Of a stretch of 64,000 nucleotides of DNA, positions 61,148 to 64,000 are shown piece by piece. The notes beneath the pieces were generated by a model. The model saw nothing but the letters and a program-made list of their open reading frames with translations. It was not told where the DNA came from and ran no database searches. The first letter of the stretch is position 1. The number at the start of each line of letters is the position of its first letter. Origin of the DNA: Actinocrinis puniceicyclus (lineage in GTDB: Bacteria; Actinomycetota; Actinomycetes; Streptomycetales; Catenulisporaceae); assembly GCF_018283645.1 (NCBI RefSeq), contig NZ_JAGSXH010000002.1, positions 62,001 to 126,000 on the forward strand, read 5' to 3'. Both the position numbers and the translations under genes were made by a program.

Positions 61148-62302
61148 ATGGCAGCGCAGGACCCGGGAGATCCCCGGGTGACGCACCCGGCGCATGAGGG
61201 CACGCCGACCCAGCCTGAGATAACCCGACTGGACGTAACGGAGACCGCCGAGGTTGGTCCGGAGGGCGTCGCAGAGCTGGAAATCGTCGAGAGGTCGGAG
61301 ACCTTTCAAGCGGCTGCCGGGCCGCAGCCGTACGGCCAGGCACCCCACTCCCAGACGCAGGCGCCCGCACAACCGCAGCCGCCCTACGCGTCGCAGTCCT
61401 ACGCACAGCCCAACCCGCTTCAGCCCAACCCGTTGGAGCACCCGCAGGCCCGGGGACAGCAGCCGGCGTACCCCCAGATGGCGTACCCCCAGATGGCATA
61501 CCCGCAGCCGGCCTATTACGGCTGGGGAGTGCCGACTGCTCCGGTGCCGCCTCCGCAGCCGAAGGTTTCCCTGCCACCTCGGACGTTGATCGCCGCTTCC
61601 GCCCTCGTCGGAGCCGCAGTGGTCGCGCTCGTGGCCGGATTCATGATGGCCGCACCCTCCGGTGGCTCAGCAGCCAAACGCACGACCGGCGCGGCGGCTC
61701 GGGACCAGACCATCCGGGCGGTGTGGCGGACCGCCACCGTCGAACAACTCCTGCCGGCTGCGATCAAGCGGGAAGGCACCGAGACATACGTAAGGCTCGG
61801 CGTCAACCCGGACCAGTCCTGTGCGAAGCTCCCCGGTGCTTTCGTGTCCGCGCTGGCTCCCGACAGGTGCGCGCACTTGCTCACAGCCACCTACGCGGAC
61901 CGCACCCAGACCGTCACGGCCACCGTCGGGATCGTCGTGATCGGCGGAAGCAGCGCGGACCGGCTTCGGCTCTTCCAGTCTTGGACACCCGACTCCAACG
62001 CCGACAACGCGGCGATGATGCCCCACACCTACCCCGTACCGGGCACCGTGGCCGCGCGCTTCAGCGACAGCGAACGGGTCGCCTGGCAGTCTCAGGCGTC
62101 CTCAGACGGCACGTACCTGGTTTACGTGGTGGCCGGATTCACCGACGGACGGACCGGTCCCGGCGCGGCGGCCGTCGCCGCCGGTTCCGGTTCCGCGCTG
62201 AGCTCAAGCTCTCCGGCGGTGCAGGTCGCCGGGGACCTGCCTGCCGCGATCCAGGACCTGATCACCGCTCGGACCAACAGCGCCGAGGCGGGTGTGTCGT
62301 GA
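61148..62302 (+). CDS. membrane protein linked to mycosin gene, Pro/Gln-rich N-terminus
   Basis: A 384-residue protein with a cytosolic Pro/Gln/Tyr-rich region (about 60-145), including YPQMA repeats, a transmembrane helix (about 149-171) and a C-terminal extracellular domain with paired cysteines (C at about 222 and 239). The function is unknown; its coupling to the mycosin gene suggests a type VII secretion-related or cell-envelope role. ATG 61148 has a GGGGG ribosome site. Its stop overlaps the next start (GTGA). Confidence 0.75.
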   Translation: MAAQDPGDPRVTHPAHEGTPTQPEITRLDVTETAEVGPEGVAELEIVERSETFQAAAGPQPYGQAPHSQTQAPAQPQPPYASQSYAQPNPLQPNPLEHPQARGQQPAYPQMAYPQMAYPQPAYYGWGVPTAPVPPPQPKVSLPPRTLIAASALVGAAVVALVAGFMMAAPSGGSAAKRTTGAAARDQTIRAVWRTATVEQLLPAAIKREGTETYVRLGVNPDQSCAKLPGAFVSALAPDRCAHLLTATYADRTQTVTATVGIVVIGGSSADRLRLFQSWTPDSNADNAAMMPHTYPVPGTVAARFSDSERVAWQSQASSDGTYLVYVVAGFTDGRTGPGAAAVAAGSGSALSSSSPAVQVAGDLPAAIQDLITARTNSAEAGVS

Positions 62303-63765
62303 CCACCCTGTGGCGAAACCGGATCCCCAGCACTTCGAGCGCACGGCCCCGGCCCCGCCGCGACAAGCGCCGACTGTCGGCCGCCGCCGTTCTCGGCTGC
62401 GTGGTCGCCTCGGCCGTCGCCGGCGCGGCCCCGGCGCACGCGGACGAGTTGCGGGACCGGGAATGGCCCCTGGCCTTCCTGCACGCGGCGCAGTCCAACA
62501 GGATCAGCACCGGTTCGGGTGTCACGGTCGCATTGCTCGACTCGGGCGTGGTCAACCGCCGGGCGGACTTGACCGGCCAGGTGACTACCGGACCCGACTA
62601 CGCCGGGGGAGTGGAACGCCCGGGGCAGACGGGCTGGGGCGAACACGGCACCTGCATGGCCTCGATCATCGCGGGGCACGGCCGTGGCGGAGGCGACGGG
62701 ATGCTGGGTATCGCCCCGGGCGCCCACGTGCTGTCCGTGCGTGTCATCCGTGACGACGACGCACCCGACATCGATCGGCCGACCACCAGCAACACGCCGA
62801 TCTCCGACGGCATCCGGTACGCAGTCGACCACGGCGCACAAGTCATATCGATGTCGCTCGGCGGCAGCGACGCCGGCGCCGACACCGATTCCACGCCCGA
62901 GGCCGACGCCATCCGTTACGCACTCGACCACAACGTCGTCGTCGTGGCGGCAGCCGGCAATTCCGCGGACAAGGGCGACGCGATCCAGTTCCCGGGCGCG
63001 GAACGCGGCGTGATCAGCGTGGCCGCCGTGGACTCCGCCGGGCGCCACGCCGCGTTCTCCACCACCAGCTGGGACGTGGCGGTCGCCGCACCGGGAGTCA
63101 ACCTGCCCTGTGACGCGGCGGTGAGCGACGACGAGTTCCTGCTCGGCGACGGGACCAGCCAGGCGACCGCTTACGTGGCCGGGATCGCCGCGCTGCTCAA
63201 GTCCGAGAACCGGGCGTTGAGCCCGGCGCAGGTGCGCGACATCCTCGAACAGACCGCCCGGGACAAGCCGGCCGGCGGGCGCGACGACCGGCTCGGCTTC
63301 GGCATCGTCGACCCGGTCGCCGCGCTCAAGGCCGCCGTCGCGGTCAAGGGCAAGGCCGAAGCGCCCGCCGCCGCGCGTTCCCAGCCGGCCGGGGGCCACT
63401 TCGGCTATGGGCCGGCCGCGGTGGTCAGCGAAGCAGCGCCGGCCTTCGGGGCACTGCCGCGTGCGATCGCCGGCGGCCTGGTGCTGCTGCTGGGCGCCGC
63501 GGCGGTCGGGTACAGACTGCTGCGCCGCGCTCGCCGCGACGCGCTCGCCGCGCTGCCGCCGTACCCGGTCTACCCGGTCGCCTACCCGCCGCCTGCGGGT
63601 GGATGGCCGCCTCCTCCGCAGCAACAGCCGGACCCGACGCAGCCGCAGTCCGGCATCCCATTTCACCCGGGAGCGCAGCCTCCTTCCGCGTCTGCGCGGC
63701 CGCCCTTCGCCCAACCGCCTCTCGCGCAGCCGCCCGGCGATTCGCGCATGTTTCCACCCGACTGA
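62299..63765 (+). CDS. mycP: mycosin-type subtilisin protease (S8)
   Basis: A 488-residue membrane-anchored subtilase. A signal peptide ends APAHA (48) before DELRDREW. The catalytic triad is D81 (LLDSG), H116 (GEHGTCMAS) and S287 (GDGTSQATAY). A single C-terminal helix (about 390-412) is followed by an unusual Pro-rich cytosolic tail of about 60 residues. Mycosins process substrates of type VII secretion systems; no ecc genes are visible here. GTG 62299 overlaps the preceding stop by 4 bases. Confidence 0.92.
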   Translation: MTTLWRNRIPSTSSARPRPRRDKRRLSAAAVLGCVVASAVAGAAPAHADELRDREWPLAFLHAAQSNRISTGSGVTVALLDSGVVNRRADLTGQVTTGPDYAGGVERPGQTGWGEHGTCMASIIAGHGRGGGDGMLGIAPGAHVLSVRVIRDDDAPDIDRPTTSNTPISDGIRYAVDHGAQVISMSLGGSDAGADTDSTPEADAIRYALDHNVVVVAAAGNSADKGDAIQFPGAERGVISVAAVDSAGRHAAFSTTSWDVAVAAPGVNLPCDAAVSDDEFLLGDGTSQATAYVAGIAALLKSENRALSPAQVRDILEQTARDKPAGGRDDRLGFGIVDPVAALKAAVAVKGKAEAPAAARSQPAGGHFGYGPAAVVSEAAPAFGALPRAIAGGLVLLLGAAAVGYRLLRRARRDALAALPPYPVYPVAYPPPAGGWPPPPQQQPDPTQPQSGIPFHPGAQPPSASARPPFAQPPLAQPPGDSRMFPPD

Positions 63766-63807
63766 CGTCGGCAGGGAGGATCTGGCACGGCGCAGACGCC
63801 GAATGGT

Positions 63808-63813
63808 TAAGCT
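63808..63813 (+). promoter_or_regulatory. -10 box for the SseB-like gene
   Basis: TAAGCT ends 6 bases before GTG 63820, with no ribosome site, fitting a leaderless start. Confidence 0.45.
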
Positions 63814-63819
63814 CAACGG

Positions 63820-64000
63820 GTGACTGACTTCCGCGGCCGTACGATCCAGCCCACCGGCTTCGAGGACGACGACGGGTCCGCCGACGAGGCGTTGACCCAG
63901 GCGTTGGCGGCACATCGGCGCGGCGAACTAGACCGTTACGCCCTCTACCCGGTGATGGCCGGCAAGCGCGTCCTCGCGCCGGTCGTCGCGCTGCTCGGCG
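63820..64000 (+). CDS. SseB-family protein, partial (runs off the window)
   Basis: The first 60 codons of a gene cut by the window end. GFEDDDGSADEALTQALAAH and MAGKRVLAPVVALLG match the N-terminus of actinomycete SseB-domain proteins, usually small proteins of unknown function encoded near infC. GTG 63820 follows a TAAGCT box by 6 bases. Confidence 0.7.
   Translation, partial: MTDFRGRTIQPTGFEDDDGSADEALTQALAAHRRGELDRYALYPVMAGKRVLAPVVALLG

Noticed and set aside
1-64000. tRNA and rRNA genes.
   Set aside because: No cloverleaf with a recognisable T-loop and acceptor pairing, and no rRNA-like stretch, was seen by eye; a tRNA scan would be needed to exclude one fully.

Overview
The window is from a high-GC filamentous actinomycete. 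GC-rich third codon positions, a complete Pup-proteasome locus, mycosin-type protease, WYL regulators and SpoIIAB/STAS/ANTAR signalling proteins all point there. A Streptomyces/Catenulispora-like organism is my best guess from gene content; I cannot name the species. Gene order over about 1-29 kb follows the mycobacterial helY-tatCA-pafCBA-prcAB-pup-dop-mpa-trmI-recB-like-metH-PAC2 order as I remember it.

Layout. 0-1 kb: a PIN toxin and an orphan ORF. 1-9 kb: PAC2-family protein, methionine synthase metH, a HAD phosphatase, a RecB-type nuclease and an intramembrane site-2 protease. 9-18.2 kb: trmI, a ferredoxin and the Pup-proteasome system (arc, dop, pup, prcB, prcA, pafA). Pup is made with a C-terminal Gln, deamidated by Dop, ligated by PafA, and pupylated substrates are unfolded by Arc into the PrcBA core. 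18.2-29.3 kb: two FKBP isomerases, a DUF3866 protein, pafBC (DNA-damage regulators), tatA/tatC, a lipid kinase, a toxin-antitoxin pair and helicase helY. 29.4-37.8 kb: a large surface protein, an HTH-TOBE regulator with modA/modB, a Na+/H+ antiporter and small signalling proteins. 38-43.9 kb: lon under a HAIR-like operator, a DCoH-like protein, an M48 protease and a GMC oxidoreductase. 43.9-55 kb: mixed metabolic genes, including a tryptophan-to-kynurenine module (kynA-kynU) with a divergent Lrp regulator, a lipase/phosphatase-like enzyme and ung. 55-64 kb: PadR regulator, trmB, an ANTAR/STAS/ATPase signalling group, a 5'-3' exonuclease, a PLP enzyme and a mycosin gene pair ending in a truncated SseB-like gene.

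Points that stand out: (1) the acidic C-terminal tail of PrcA carries an 11-residue segment nearly identical to the Arc/PafA-binding helix of Pup from the same locus; (2) between pup and prcB lies an endonuclease-VII-like ORF in which three of four zinc cysteines and one active-site histidine are all arginine, each one transition away; (3) at least a dozen genes start 5-7 bases after a TANNNT box with no Shine-Dalgarno, suggesting widespread leaderless transcription; (4) a 211-bp MITE-like element with 24-bp inverted ends and a CTAG duplication, sharing an exact 36-bp block with another intergenic region 9 kb away; (5) operator-like sites resembling HAIR (lon) and the DasR dre site. No rRNA, tRNA or CRISPR array was recognised.
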